From an uncultured Cedecea sp. (GTDB lineage: Bacteria > Pseudomonadota > Gammaproteobacteria > Enterobacterales > Enterobacteriaceae): DNA of 38,019 nt. The position numbers were made by a program, and so were the translations under genes. The stretch is from positions 1 to 38,019 of the forward strand of contig NZ_CANMLV010000031.1 of NCBI RefSeq assembly GCF_947498825.1, read 5' to 3'. The notes beneath the pieces are model-generated. The model saw nothing but the letters and a program-made list of their open reading frames with translations, was not told the DNA's origin and searched no databases. Numbering within the stretch: the first letter of the stretch is position 1; each line of letters starts with the position of its first letter. Positions 16,611 through 25,865 of this stretch are shown here, piece by piece.

Positions 16611-17054
16611 ATGAATATTGAATATTATGATTATAACCTCTCTGCCAGAGATTATAATTTATTACGACAGTCTGTTGGCTGGTCTGTATCTGATGAGGTG
16701 TCGTCTAAAAAAGCGATCGATAATTCATTATATATTTGCTCCGCACATGATAATGGAATGACGGTTGGTAGCGGACGGGTTGTTGGTGATGGTGTTTTGG
16801 CGTTTTCTATTCAGGACGTAATGGTCCTTCCTGCATATCAGCGGCATTTTGGTATAGGAAAGAAAATAATGCATAAAATACTTAATTATATTAAAAATAA
16901 TGCAAGTCCAGAGGCTGATATTTATTGTATGTCGGCAAAAAATCGAGAAGAGTTCTATATTAAACTGGGGTTTGTAGAACGGCCAACATCCCAACTCGGC
17001 GCTGGAATGGTTTTGCCTTATGAAATATTACAGTCGATGGACACAGACGGTTAA
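16611..17054 (+). CDS. GNAT-family N-acyltransferase
   Basis: Small acyltransferase of 147 residues. Motif A is clear: VMVLPAYQRHFGIGKKIMHK (71-90) with the Q/R-x-x-G-x-G acyl-CoA pyrophosphate loop. YCMSAKNREEFYIKLGFVE is the usual beta5/alpha4 end with the xxFYxKxGF signature. I use the ATG at 16611, immediately after the upstream stop, which preserves the normal GNAT N-terminus; an upstream in-frame start would overlap the oxoamine synthase by about 80 bases. Tight linkage suggests it acylates the aminoketone amine made by that enzyme, an inference only. Confidence 0.82.
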   Translation: MNIEYYDYNLSARDYNLLRQSVGWSVSDEVSSKKAIDNSLYICSAHDNGMTVGSGRVVGDGVLAFSIQDVMVLPAYQRHFGIGKKIMHKILNYIKNNASPEADIYCMSAKNREEFYIKLGFVERPTSQLGAGMVLPYEILQSMDTDG

Positions 17055-17097
17055 AACGTTTCTTAATAAGCATCCATTATTTCTACCATAAAATATA

Positions 17098-17132
17098 CGA
17101 CTAGCGAGTATCCGGTGTGATCCCGCTAGTCG
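17098..17132. repeat. inverted repeat at right edge of island
   Basis: Arms CGACTAGCG and CGCTAGTCG are perfect 9-bp complements around a 17-base loop. It lies between the GNAT stop and the ppiC stop (convergent genes) and may end transcription from either side, though no long T-run follows. Confidence 0.6.
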
Positions 17133-17161
17133 GAATATCTCAATGAGTTTGAACCCTTGAT

Positions 17162-17443
17162 TTAATTACGGTACAACACTTTGATGATATGGTAGCCGAA
17201 TTGCGTGTGCAGAGGACCGAAAGGTTCCAGCACCGGGCAGGAGAAGACGACCTTATCAAACGCAGGTACCATCTGGCCCTGGCGAAACTCACCTAAATGA
17301 CCGCCTTTTTTGCCTGACGGGCAAGTTGAATGTTTCTTAGCCAGTTTTTCGAAATCACCACCATTCTTTAGTTCGGTGAGAATCTCTTGGGCAAGTTTCT
17401 CTTCTTTAACAAGGATATGTAGTGCTGCAGCAGTTTTTGCCAT
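17162..17443 (-). CDS. ppiC: PpiC, parvulin-type peptidyl-prolyl cis-trans isomerase
   Basis: Parvulin of 93 residues, the single-domain cytoplasmic prolyl isomerase. The start [20 protein letters not shown] is taken at 17443 as in E. coli; an upstream in-frame ATG would add 24 unrelated residues. Conserved parvulin motifs are [35 protein letters not shown] and [12 protein letters not shown]. Divergent from rep with 83 bases between start codons. Confidence 0.96.
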   Translation of the reverse strand: MAKTAAALHILVKEEKLAQEILTELKNGGDFEKLAKKHSTCPSGKKGGHLGEFRQGQMVPAFDKVVFSCPVLEPFGPLHTQFGYHIIKVLYRN

Positions 17444-17526
17444 GATGTTACCTTGAGTCATGTGGATTACGCTCGCTATACTACCACGCTGAATTTCTTC
17501 CCTCCTGACTTTCATTGAGTGATTTT

Positions 17527-19548
17527 ATGCGCCTAAACCCTGGTCAACAACAAGCGGTCGAATTTGTCACTGGGCCATGCCTGGTTTTAGCAGGTGCGGG
17601 CTCAGGCAAAACACGCGTTATCACCAATAAAATAGCGCATCTGATCCGTGAATGTGGCTACCAGGCTCGCCATATCGCGGCGGTGACTTTTACCAATAAA
17701 GCCGCGCGTGAAATGAAAGAGCGTGTTGCACAAACCCTTGGGCGTAAAGAAGCTCGCGGATTAATGATTGCGACCTTTCATACCCTGGGATTAGAAATCA
17801 TCAAGCGGGAATATGCCGCACTGGGCATTAAGGCTAACTTCTCGCTATTTGATGACACCGATCAGACGGCATTGCTTAAAGAACTGACGGAAGGGTTGAT
17901 TGAAGACGATAAGGTTTTATTAAAACAGCTTATTTCCACTATCTCGAACTGGAAGAATGATTTACTCACGCCTGCTGGGGCTGCTGCCAAGGCACAAGGT
18001 GAACGAGACCGTATTTTTGCGCATTGTTATGGTTTGTACGATAGCTATCTGAAATCCTGCAATGTCCTGGATTTTGACGACTTGATTTTGCTACCCACGC
18101 TGCTGCTGCAACGCAATGAAGAGGTCAGGGAGCGCTGGCAAAATCGTATTCGCTATTTGTTGGTGGATGAGTATCAGGATACCAATACCAGTCAATATGA
18201 GTTGGTAAAACTGTTAGCTGGTAGCCGGGCTCGTTTCACAGTAGTAGGGGACGACGATCAGTCTATCTATTCCTGGCGCGGTGCGCGACCACAAAACTTG
18301 GTGCTGCTGAATCAGGATTTTCCTGCATTAAAAGTGATTAAGCTTGAGCAAAACTACCGCTCTTCCGGACGTATTTTAAAAGCGGCAAATATCCTGATTG
18401 CTAATAATCCCCATGTATTCGAAAAACGTCTCTTTTCAGAGCTGGGCTATGGTTGTGAATTAAAAGTTGTCAGCGCCAATCATGAAGAGCATGAAGCAGA
18501 AAGAGTCGTGGGTGAACTAATAGCTCATCACTTTATTAATAAGACTAGTTACGGTGATTATGCCATTTTGTATCGCGGTAACCACCAGTCACGGGTCTTT
18601 GAAAAGATGTTAATGCAAAACCGCATTCCATACCGTATCTCGGGGGGAACGTCCTTTTTCTCCCGACCAGAGATCAAAGACCTGCTCGCCTATTTGCGCG
18701 TGTTGACTAATCCTGATGACGATAGTGCCTTCTTGCGAATAGTGAATACGCCCCGACGTGAAATTGGCCCGGCAACCTTACAAAAACTGGGTGACTGGGC
18801 AGCAGGGCGCAATAAAAGTTTATTTAATGCCAGTTTTGATCTGGGATTGAGTCAGACCCTGACGGGGCGAGGGCTTGAGGCGTTGCAGCGTTTTACCCAC
18901 TGGATTGCGGAGATTGCCCGCCTCTCTGAGCGTGAACCTATCGCTGCCGTAAGAGATTTGATTCATGGCATGGATTATGAAAGCTGGCTTTACGAAACCT
19001 CACCGGGTCAGAAAGCGGCAGAAATGCGCATGAAAAATGTTAATCAGCTATTTGGCTGGATGACAGAGATGCTTGAAGGTAACGATCTTGATGAACCGAT
19101 GACATTAACGCAAGTGGTAACGCGCTTTACCTTACGGGATATGATGGAGCGAGGCGAGAGCGAAGAAGAGGTTGATCAAGTCCAGTTGATGACCTTACAT
19201 GCCTCCAAAGGGCTGGAGTTTCCCTATGTATTCTTGGTCGGAATGGAAGAAGGGTTACTGCCCCATCAGAGTAGTATTGATGAAGATAATGTCGATGAAG
19301 AGCGTCGATTAGCCTATGTTGGTATTACCCGCGCACAGAAAGAGCTGACTTTTACGCTATGTAAAGAACGACGCCAGTATGGCGAACTGATACGCCCGGA
19401 ACCGAGCCGTTTTTTGCTGGAGTTACCACAGGATGACGTATTGTGGGAAACCGAGCGTAAAGTGGTTTCCCAGGAGGAGCGGATGCAAAAAGGGCAAAAT
19501 AATGTTGCCAGCATTCGAGAAATGCTGGCAAAAGCGAAGAAAAAATAA
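17527..19548 (+). CDS. rep: Rep, ATP-dependent 3'-5' DNA helicase
   Basis: Superfamily 1A helicase of 673 residues that works with the replisome to clear proteins from DNA. Walker A AGAGSGKT at 22-29, motif [15 protein letters not shown], motif [18 protein letters not shown], motif [12 protein letters not shown], motif [17 protein letters not shown] and motif [14 protein letters not shown] are all present. The start [13 protein letters not shown] at 17527 matches E. coli; a start at 17515 would add four residues. It ends one base before the convergent gppA stop. Confidence 0.97.
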   Translation: MRLNPGQQQAVEFVTGPCLVLAGAGSGKTRVITNKIAHLIRECGYQARHIAAVTFTNKAAREMKERVAQTLGRKEARGLMIATFHTLGLEIIKREYAALGIKANFSLFDDTDQTALLKELTEGLIEDDKVLLKQLISTISNWKNDLLTPAGAAAKAQGERDRIFAHCYGLYDSYLKSCNVLDFDDLILLPTLLLQRNEEVRERWQNRIRYLLVDEYQDTNTSQYELVKLLAGSRARFTVVGDDDQSIYSWRGARPQNLVLLNQDFPALKVIKLEQNYRSSGRILKAANILIANNPHVFEKRLFSELGYGCELKVVSANHEEHEAERVVGELIAHHFINKTSYGDYAILYRGNHQSRVFEKMLMQNRIPYRISGGTSFFSRPEIKDLLAYLRVLTNPDDDSAFLRIVNTPRREIGPATLQKLGDWAAGRNKSLFNASFDLGLSQTLTGRGLEALQRFTHWIAEIARLSEREPIAAVRDLIHGMDYESWLYETSPGQKAAEMRMKNVNQLFGWMTEMLEGNDLDEPMTLTQVVTRFTLRDMMERGESEEEVDQVQLMTLHASKGLEFPYVFLVGMEEGLLPHQSSIDEDNVDEERRLAYVGITRAQKELTFTLCKERRQYGELIRPEPSRFLLELPQDDVLWETERKVVSQEERMQKGQNNVASIREMLAKAKKK

Positions 19549-19549
19549 C

Positions 19550-21034
19550 TCAGTTAACCATCAGAGGCCAGTGAACGTAGCTTTGCCACAAGGTTTCCTG
19601 TTCCAGTAATTCTTTTCCGAGGGGGTGTTTCGTTAGCCAGTCATCAGGTAACGATAGCTGTAATACTTCCCCCTCTGCTTCTAACGCGATAATCGGCAGG
19701 ATATCGTCCCGGCGGCGGCTGGCAAAAATAATCGCCAGTCGCAGCAAACGGCAAAGACGTTCTGCGGTACGTGGTGGCACCGCATTTTGCTGATGCAAGG
19801 ACGAAAGATCGATGGCATTAGTCTGGTTAAATAACAGGGTCGACAGCAGTTTTTTCTGTGAAGGCGTAAAGCCAGGTAAGTCAAGATTACTGACCAGATA
19901 AGCGGCATGCTGTGGTGCTCGTTTGAAATCGATGCTCAGACCAATCTCATGCAATAACGCGCTGCTGGTCAGTAACAGTTGGCTTAATGCATCCAGTTTC
20001 CACGGTATCGCGACTTGGGCAGCGAAATTTTCTGCCAGCTGTGCGACACGTTTTGCCTGATGAATATCCACCATAAAGCGTCGCTGGATGGTCTGTACGG
20101 TTCTTTGGCAAATTTCCTGATCAACCGTCTGATGCAACATGCCATATACCAGACCTTCGCGTAACGCACCGCCTGCCAGCGTCATACATTCGATATTCAG
20201 GTGTTTGAAGATAGCAATCAAAATGGCGAGACCGCTGGGAAATACTAAGGCCCGTTCCAGGGTCAGACCTTCAATTTCCAGTTCTTCAAGACGACCGCAC
20301 TGAATGGCTCGTTGCTTAAGTTGCTGTAATTTCGGCAGTGTGATTCGCTCATCCATGCCTTGAGCCATCATGATTTCTTGTAGTGCTTGTACGGTTCCCG
20401 AAGCACCAACGCAAACTTTCCAGCCGTTCTGTTTTAGAGTAACCAGAGCCGGTTCCAGAATCTCACTGGCAGCGGCCTCAGCCGCAGAAAAATTTTCTTG
20501 TGTCAGGTTTCTGTCGTTAAAAAAACGATCAAGCCAAGTAACGCAGCCCATCGACAAGCTGAACAGGGACGTAGCCTGGGCCCCGGTTCCTGCAACCAGC
20601 TCAGTACTGGCCCCACCAATATCGACAACCAGCCGCTGATTGGCTCCACCAGTGGTATGGGCCACGCCCTGGTAAATTAAACGGGCTTCTTCCTCACCAC
20701 GAATAACCTGTACCGGACAGGAGAGAATTTCTTCCGCTTTAACCAGAAACTCATCAGCGTTAACGGCAAGGCGTAATGTTGCTGTTGCCACAACCCGAAT
20801 CTGGCCTTGGGGTATATCCTGCAATCGTTCTGCGAATAAACGCAAACATTGCCAGCCGCGTTCCATAGCTTCGGGAGAAAGTACGTTATTACGGTTCAAG
20901 CCTGCGGCAAGACGTACCTTTCTTTTGATGCGGGAGAGGGTTTGTATGCTTCCCGCAACCTCACGTACTACAAGCATATGAAAGCTGTTAGAACCTAAAT
21001 CGATTGCTGCATACAGTGAGGCCGAACCTGTCAT
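19550..21034 (-). CDS. gppA: GppA, guanosine pentaphosphate phosphohydrolase
   Basis: Ppx/GppA exopolyphosphatase family, 494 residues. It converts pppGpp to ppGpp in the stringent response. [16 protein letters not shown] near the start and [12 protein letters not shown] near 140 are the two actin-like ATPase phosphate motifs; GASGTVQAL and the C-terminal HD-like part LLHEIGL are also visible. It starts six bases after the end of rhlB on the same strand, so rhlB-gppA form an operon. Confidence 0.97.
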   Translation of the reverse strand: MTGSASLYAAIDLGSNSFHMLVVREVAGSIQTLSRIKRKVRLAAGLNRNNVLSPEAMERGWQCLRLFAERLQDIPQGQIRVVATATLRLAVNADEFLVKAEEILSCPVQVIRGEEEARLIYQGVAHTTGGANQRLVVDIGGASTELVAGTGAQATSLFSLSMGCVTWLDRFFNDRNLTQENFSAAEAAASEILEPALVTLKQNGWKVCVGASGTVQALQEIMMAQGMDERITLPKLQQLKQRAIQCGRLEELEIEGLTLERALVFPSGLAILIAIFKHLNIECMTLAGGALREGLVYGMLHQTVDQEICQRTVQTIQRRFMVDIHQAKRVAQLAENFAAQVAIPWKLDALSQLLLTSSALLHEIGLSIDFKRAPQHAAYLVSNLDLPGFTPSQKKLLSTLLFNQTNAIDLSSLHQQNAVPPRTAERLCRLLRLAIIFASRRRDDILPIIALEAEGEVLQLSLPDDWLTKHPLGKELLEQETLWQSYVHWPLMVN

Positions 21035-21039
21035 AACTT

Positions 21040-22311
21040 TTAACCTGTGCGTCGACGATGACTACGGGGTGCTGAGCTACCACGACGCTGTGTATTACCT
21101 GGACGGCTACGAGACAGACGTTTTGGTGCTGGCAGTTCATTTAACAACGCATCGGGATTATATTTGCTGACCGGAATTGAGTGACCAATATAGGCCTCAA
21201 TTGCAGGAACATTCAGCGCATATTCTTCACATGCTAAACTGATTGAGTGGCCACTGGCCCCGGCACGACCTGTACGGCCAATACGGTGCACATAGTCCTC
21301 ACAATCATCCGGAAGATCGTAGTTAAACACGTGTGTTACTTCAGGAATATGTAACCCGCGTGCTGCTACGTCTGTTGCGACTAAAATATCTAAATCACCA
21401 CGAGTGAATGATTCAAGAATACGCAGACGTTTTTTCTGCGCGACATCGCCAGTCAGGAGACCCACGCGATGCCCATCCGCAGCCAAATGGCCCCAGATAC
21501 TTTCACAACGATGTTTAGTATTAGCAAAAATAATGGCGCGATCTGGCCATTCTTCTTCAATTAGCGTTTGTAATAAACGCATTTTTTCTTCGTTGGATGG
21601 ATAGAACAACTCTTCTTTTATGCGGTGCCCCGTTTTTTGTTCCGGTTCAACTTCGACATATTCCGCATTGTTCATTTGTTCAAATGCCAGCTCACGTACA
21701 CGATAGGAGAGGGTGGCGGAGAACAGCATATTCAAGCGCTGATTAGCCGCTGGCATACGACGGAACAACCAGCGAATATCTTTAATAAAGCCAAGATCGT
21801 ACATACGATCCGCTTCGTCGAGTACGACGACCTGGATGGCGCCCAGATTAATATGGTTTTGTTTGGCATAGTCGATTAAACGACCTGTGGTACCAATCAG
21901 AATATCGACGCCGCTTTCCAGCACTTTAAGCTGTTTATCGTAGCCATCGCCGCCGTAGGCGAGTCCTAATTTTAAACCTGTAGCTTCAGCCAGAGGCTCT
22001 GCATCGGAGTGAATCTGCACCGCTAATTCACGGGTTGGAGCCATGATTAATGCGCGAGGTTGATTCACCTGACGGTTCTCAGGAACCGGGTGTGAAAGTA
22101 AATAATGGAACGTTGACGTCAGAAACGCCATCGTTTTGCCTGTACCGGTTTGCGCCTGCCCTGCCACATCACGATTCGCAAGCGTTAGCGGAAGCGCTAA
22201 TGCCTGGATAGGAGTGCAGTTATGAAATCCTTTTGATTCAAGGGCTTCAACTACTTTAGGGTGCAGGGCGAAGTCGGAAAACTTCTTGTCGGTCAAATGT
22301 GTTTTGCTCAT
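21040..22311 (-). CDS. rhlB: RhlB, DEAD-box RNA helicase of the RNA degradosome
   Basis: ATP-dependent RNA helicase (423 residues) that binds RNase E and unwinds structured RNA for PNPase. Motifs: Q-motif [67 protein letters not shown] and [10 protein letters not shown]. The C-terminal tail is basic and RS-rich ([15 protein letters not shown]-like), as in the family. Divergent from trxA. Confidence 0.97.
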   Translation of the reverse strand: MSKTHLTDKKFSDFALHPKVVEALESKGFHNCTPIQALALPLTLANRDVAGQAQTGTGKTMAFLTSTFHYLLSHPVPENRQVNQPRALIMAPTRELAVQIHSDAEPLAEATGLKLGLAYGGDGYDKQLKVLESGVDILIGTTGRLIDYAKQNHINLGAIQVVVLDEADRMYDLGFIKDIRWLFRRMPAANQRLNMLFSATLSYRVRELAFEQMNNAEYVEVEPEQKTGHRIKEELFYPSNEEKMRLLQTLIEEEWPDRAIIFANTKHRCESIWGHLAADGHRVGLLTGDVAQKKRLRILESFTRGDLDILVATDVAARGLHIPEVTHVFNYDLPDDCEDYVHRIGRTGRAGASGHSISLACEEYALNVPAIEAYIGHSIPVSKYNPDALLNELPAPKRLSRSRPGNTQRRGSSAPRSHRRRTG

Positions 22312-22355
22312 AGTGTGGTAGAATATCAGTTTACTATTGCTTTACGAAAGCACAT

Positions 22356-22414
22356 CCGTTGAAATAAACGGGGTGAAATAAAGTCACCCTATGTTGGTTA
22401 ATACTACACCAACA
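22356..22414. repeat. three consecutive inverted repeats upstream of trxA
   Basis: CCGTT/AACGG (22356-22371), GGGTGA/TCACCC (22371-22389) and TGTTGGT/ACCAACA (22392-22414) follow each other in 59 bp within the rhlB-trxA gap. The last ends 29 bases before the trxA ATG. Could be operators or a structured 5' UTR. Confidence 0.55.
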
Positions 22415-22442
22415 AGGTAGACATAATCCTGTGGAGTAGAAC

Positions 22443-22772
22443 ATGAGCGATAAAATTATTCACCTGACAGATGACAGTTTCGAGACAGACGTACTAAAAG
22501 CCGATGGAGTGACCCTGGTCGACTTCTGGGCTGAGTGGTGTGGTCCTTGCAAAATGATTGCTCCAATCCTTGATGAAATAGCGGATGAATACCAAGGTCA
22601 GTTGACCGTGGCTAAACTGAACATCGACCAGAATCCAGGCACTGCACCTAAATACGGTATTCGTGGCATTCCTACGTTGCTGTTATTTAAAAATGGCGAA
22701 GTGGCTGCGACTAAAGTGGGTGCGCTGTCTAAAGGTCAGTTAAAAGAGTTTCTGGACGCTAACTTGGCGTAA
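22443..22772 (+). CDS. trxA: TrxA, thioredoxin 1
   Basis: Thioredoxin of 109 residues with active site WCGPCK (Cys33, Cys36) in [20 protein letters not shown] and the cis-proline loop [11 protein letters not shown]. Cytoplasmic disulfide reductant for ribonucleotide reductase, PAPS reductase and others. The start [14 protein letters not shown] is as in E. coli, with TGTGGAGTAGAAC upstream. Between divergent rhlB and downstream rho. Confidence 0.98.
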   Translation: MSDKIIHLTDDSFETDVLKADGVTLVDFWAEWCGPCKMIAPILDEIADEYQGQLTVAKLNIDQNPGTAPKYGIRGIPTLLLFKNGEVAATKVGALSKGQLKEFLDANLA

Positions 22773-23132
22773 TGAAATTTTGCTCCGGCGCGTACAGGGT
22801 TGACTTTTTTTGTCAGCCGCTGGACGCCCGGCTTTAGTCATGCTAAGTTATCTCCACTGCGTTTTGAACTTGTCTTGTAGTTTAAATCTTTAGCAATACC
22901 CAATGCCTCCTATCTATATGCTGTTTAATATATTTTCTTTGTCAGCACATAATGAAGGATGCATGACCGATTCCGGGTTTATCACTCATTCCGTCGTTTC
23001 AGTTCTGTGTTTTTCCTACGACCAGGCGGATACCAGACATGCGTGGTGACCACTTAACAGGTATGGATAATTCAACCATTCCTTACACGAAACTAAGTTT
23101 GAGATTTCCCCCGAGTTTAAGAACCCACCATT
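22773..23132 (+). promoter_or_regulatory. rho leader region
   Basis: 360 bp between trxA and rho. In E. coli the equivalent long rho leader is the site of Rho autoregulation by premature termination. A GGTTGAC/GTCAGCC hairpin at about 22798-22819 could act after trxA, but lacks a T-run. Two overlapping short reading frames occur here; see rhoL. The stretch TTTAATATATTTTCTTTG (22924 on) is AT-rich, but I could not settle on a promoter. Confidence 0.5.
22959..23057 (+). CDS. rhoL: possible rho operon leader peptide RhoL
   Basis: A 32-codon frame (MHDRFRVYHSFRRFSSVFFL, then RPGGYQTCVVTT) whose CGTTTCAGTTCTG core matches the coding frame of E. coli rhoL (CRFSSAYS-). However, GAAGGA overlaps its ATG. 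A second ATG four bases later (22963-23049, 28 codons, MTDSGFITHSVV) has better ribosome-site spacing. Either may be translated, or neither; the conserved DNA may matter as RNA. Confidence 0.3.
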   Translation: MHDRFRVYHSFRRFSSVFFLRPGGYQTCVVTT

Positions 23133-24392
23133 ATGAATCTTACCGAATTAAAGAATACGCCGGTTTCTGAGCTGATTACTCTCGGCGAAAATATGGGGCT
23201 GGAAAACTTGGCCCGTATGCGTAAGCAGGACATTATTTTTGCCATCTTGAAGCAACATGCTAAGAGTGGTGAAGACATCTTTGGTGATGGCGTACTGGAA
23301 ATACTGCAGGATGGATTTGGATTCCTCCGCTCTGGAGACAGTTCCTACCTCGCCGGCCCCGATGATATCTACGTTTCTCCCAGTCAAATCCGTCGTTTCA
23401 ACCTCCGCACCGGAGACACCATTTCTGGTAAGATTCGTCCGCCAAAAGAAGGTGAGCGTTATTTCGCGCTGTTGAAAGTTAACGAAGTTAACTACGACAA
23501 ACCTGAAAACGCCCGTAATAAAATCCTGTTCGAAAACTTAACACCACTGCATGCAAACTCACGTTTGCGCATGGAGCGTGGTAATGGTTCAACAGAAGAT
23601 TTAACCGCTCGCGTTCTTGACCTGGCTTCACCGATTGGCCGTGGCCAGCGTGGTTTGATTGTGGCGCCGCCGAAAGCCGGTAAAACCATGTTGCTGCAAA
23701 ATATTGCTCAGAGCATTGCCTACAATCATCCTGACTGTGTGCTGATGGTTCTGCTTATTGATGAACGTCCGGAAGAAGTTACCGAGATGCAGCGTCTGGT
23801 AAAAGGTGAAGTTATTGCTTCAACCTTTGATGAACCTGCCTCTCGCCACGTTCAGGTTGCTGAAATGGTTATCGAGAAAGCGAAGCGTCTGGTTGAACAT
23901 AAAAAAGACGTTATCATCCTGCTTGATTCTATTACCCGTCTGGCGCGTGCCTATAACACCGTTGTTCCTGCCTCTGGTAAGGTCTTGACCGGTGGTGTCG
24001 ACGCTAACGCCTTGCATCGTCCTAAGCGTTTCTTTGGTGCTGCACGTAATGTTGAAGAGGGTGGTAGTTTGACTATCATCGCGACCGCACTTGTTGATAC
24101 TGGCTCGAAAATGGATGAAGTTATCTATGAAGAGTTTAAAGGTACCGGCAACATGGAACTGCACCTCTCACGTAAAATTGCTGAGAAGCGTGTCTTCCCG
24201 GCGATTGATTACAACCGTTCTGGTACCCGTAAAGAAGAGTTGCTGACTTCACAAGAAGAGCTACAGAAAATGTGGATCTTACGCAGAATTATTCACCCTA
24301 TGGGTGAGATTGATGCGATGGAGTTCCTGATCAACAAGCTGGCAATGACAAAAACGAACGACGACTTCTTCGATATGATGAAGCGTTCGTAA
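23133..24392 (+). CDS. rho: Rho, transcription termination factor
   Basis: Hexameric RNA-dependent ATPase of 419 residues, normal length. The N-terminal RNA-binding OSB domain includes [20 protein letters not shown]. The Walker [13 protein letters not shown] has Lys184, and the Walker B is [17 protein letters not shown]-loop and R-loop segments follow ([14 protein letters not shown]). Start [15 protein letters not shown]. Followed by a strong terminator. Confidence 0.98.
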   Translation: MNLTELKNTPVSELITLGENMGLENLARMRKQDIIFAILKQHAKSGEDIFGDGVLEILQDGFGFLRSGDSSYLAGPDDIYVSPSQIRRFNLRTGDTISGKIRPPKEGERYFALLKVNEVNYDKPENARNKILFENLTPLHANSRLRMERGNGSTEDLTARVLDLASPIGRGQRGLIVAPPKAGKTMLLQNIAQSIAYNHPDCVLMVLLIDERPEEVTEMQRLVKGEVIASTFDEPASRHVQVAEMVIEKAKRLVEHKKDVIILLDSITRLARAYNTVVPASGKVLTGGVDANALHRPKRFFGAARNVEEGGSLTIIATALVDTGSKMDEVIYEEFKGTGNMELHLSRKIAEKRVFPAIDYNRSGTRKEELLTSQEELQKMWILRRIIHPMGEIDAMEFLINKLAMTKTNDDFFDMMKRS

Positions 24393-24530
24393 TATTTTTG
24401 TCGTCTTTTATATTGCGGCGTGTTGATTTTTTTACCGATTCTGGTTGTTGACTTGTTGTCAGTTTTTCAGGATAGGTGCATTTATACCCTTTTACGGTGT
24501 AAATGATTTAGGTTATGTATAAATATGCAA

Positions 24531-24560
24531 AAAACGCCACGCTAAGCCGTGGCGTTTTTG
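24531..24560 (+). terminator. rho terminator
   Basis: Hairpin AACGCCACG-ctaagc-CGTGGCGTT with A-tract before and TTT after, about 140 bases beyond the rho stop. The A- and T-tracts make it potentially bidirectional. Confidence 0.9.
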
Positions 24561-24747
24561 TTGCTTCCCCGATACGATAAGCAGACAGTTTTGTTCAACA
24601 GAAGATGAAACCGTTTTAAACACGAATTTATAATTTGATTACAAGTTACGAATGCGTTGTTCAACGAGAGTGGGAATTAACTCTTTTAGGGCAGAATCAT
24701 TTTCGGCTGTAAACCCATAACAACATATTTTTCAGAGAGTCTGCATT
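24561..24747 (+). promoter_or_regulatory. upstream region of the ECA operon
   Basis: 187 bp between the rho terminator and wecA. AT-rich from 24610 to 24650. No JUMPstart/ops element (GGCGGTAG) is seen, so RfaH control is not suggested. TGTTCAAC occurs twice (24591 and 24659 regions). I could not fix a promoter. Confidence 0.35.
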
Positions 24748-25845
24748 GTGAATCTAATTAATGCTGCAACTGATTTAACCCTGATTTTTTTATTCACTAG
24801 TGTATTTATATTCTTCGCAAGAAGAGTGGCTAAAAGAATCGGTTTGGTTGATAAACCGAATTTCCGCAAACGACATCAGGGACTGATTCCATTGGTCGGG
24901 GGCATCTCTGTTTACGCTGGAATATGCTTTGCATTGCTGATTGCGCAGTATTATATTCCGCATTCTTCCCTTTATATTTTTTGTGCCGGAGTACTGGTAT
25001 TTATCGGTGCGTTGGACGATCGCTTTGATATTAGTGTAAAAATTCGTGCGTCTATCCAAGCTATTGTCGGCATCGTTATGATGGTCTTTGCAGACTTGCA
25101 TCTTGCAAGCCTCGGCTATATCTTCGGCAACTTTGATATGACTTTGGGGCCGTTTGGTTATTTCCTGACGTTATTTGCCGTATGGGCTGCGATCAATGCC
25201 TTTAATATGGTGGATGGTATTGATGGTTTATTGGGTGGTTTATCATCTGTATCTTTTGCCGCAATGGGAATTATCCTATTAATCTCCGGGCAACATAGTT
25301 TAGCAATGTTATGTTTTGCAATGATTGCTGCAATTCTTCCTTATATCTTGTTAAATCTGGGCATTCTCGGACGACGCTTTAAAGTTTTTATGGGAGATGC
25401 CGGAAGCACCTTGATTGGTTTTACTGTTATCTGGATTTTACTGGAGGCAACCCAAGGTGATACACATGCAATTAGTCCGGTTACTGCGTTATGGATCATT
25501 GCTATCCCGCTGATGGATATGGTGGCGATTATGTATCGTCGCTTAAGAAAAGGAATGAGTCCTTTCGCTCCTGACCGTCAGCATATTCATCACTTAATTA
25601 TGCGTTCTGGTTTTACCTCCCGTCAGGCTTTTGTCTTGATTACTCTGGCTGCGGTATTACTGGCTGCTGTTGGTGTAGTGGGTGAAAATGTGAATTTTAT
25701 TCCAGAGTGGGTAATGTTGGCATTATTCTTGCTTGCTTTTGTGCTATACGACTATTGTATTAAACATGCCTGGAAAGTGGCACGGTTTATTAGAAGACAT
25801 AAACGTCGTATCCGTAAAAATGGACCTAATGACGTAAAAGTTTAA
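24748..25845 (+). CDS. wecA: WecA, UDP-GlcNAc:undecaprenyl-phosphate GlcNAc-1-phosphate transferase
   Basis: Integral inner-membrane enzyme (365 residues, about 11 helices) that starts ECA, and often O-antigen, by making GlcNAc-PP-undecaprenol (lipid I of ECA). GTG start at 24748 followed by NLINAATDLTLIFLF as in E. coli. PNT-family signatures: KPNFRKRHQGLIPLVGG, GALDDRFD with the Mg-binding aspartates, AFNMVDGIDGLLGG, FMGDAGSTLIGF and PDRQHIHHL. First gene of the ECA operon; wzzE follows after 20 bases. Confidence 0.97.
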   Translation: MNLINAATDLTLIFLFTSVFIFFARRVAKRIGLVDKPNFRKRHQGLIPLVGGISVYAGICFALLIAQYYIPHSSLYIFCAGVLVFIGALDDRFDISVKIRASIQAIVGIVMMVFADLHLASLGYIFGNFDMTLGPFGYFLTLFAVWAAINAFNMVDGIDGLLGGLSSVSFAAMGIILLISGQHSLAMLCFAMIAAILPYILLNLGILGRRFKVFMGDAGSTLIGFTVIWILLEATQGDTHAISPVTALWIIAIPLMDMVAIMYRRLRKGMSPFAPDRQHIHHLIMRSGFTSRQAFVLITLAAVLLAAVGVVGENVNFIPEWVMLALFLLAFVLYDYCIKHAWKVARFIRRHKRRIRKNGPNDVKV

Positions 25846-25865
25846 CCTTGATAACAGGGGACGTA

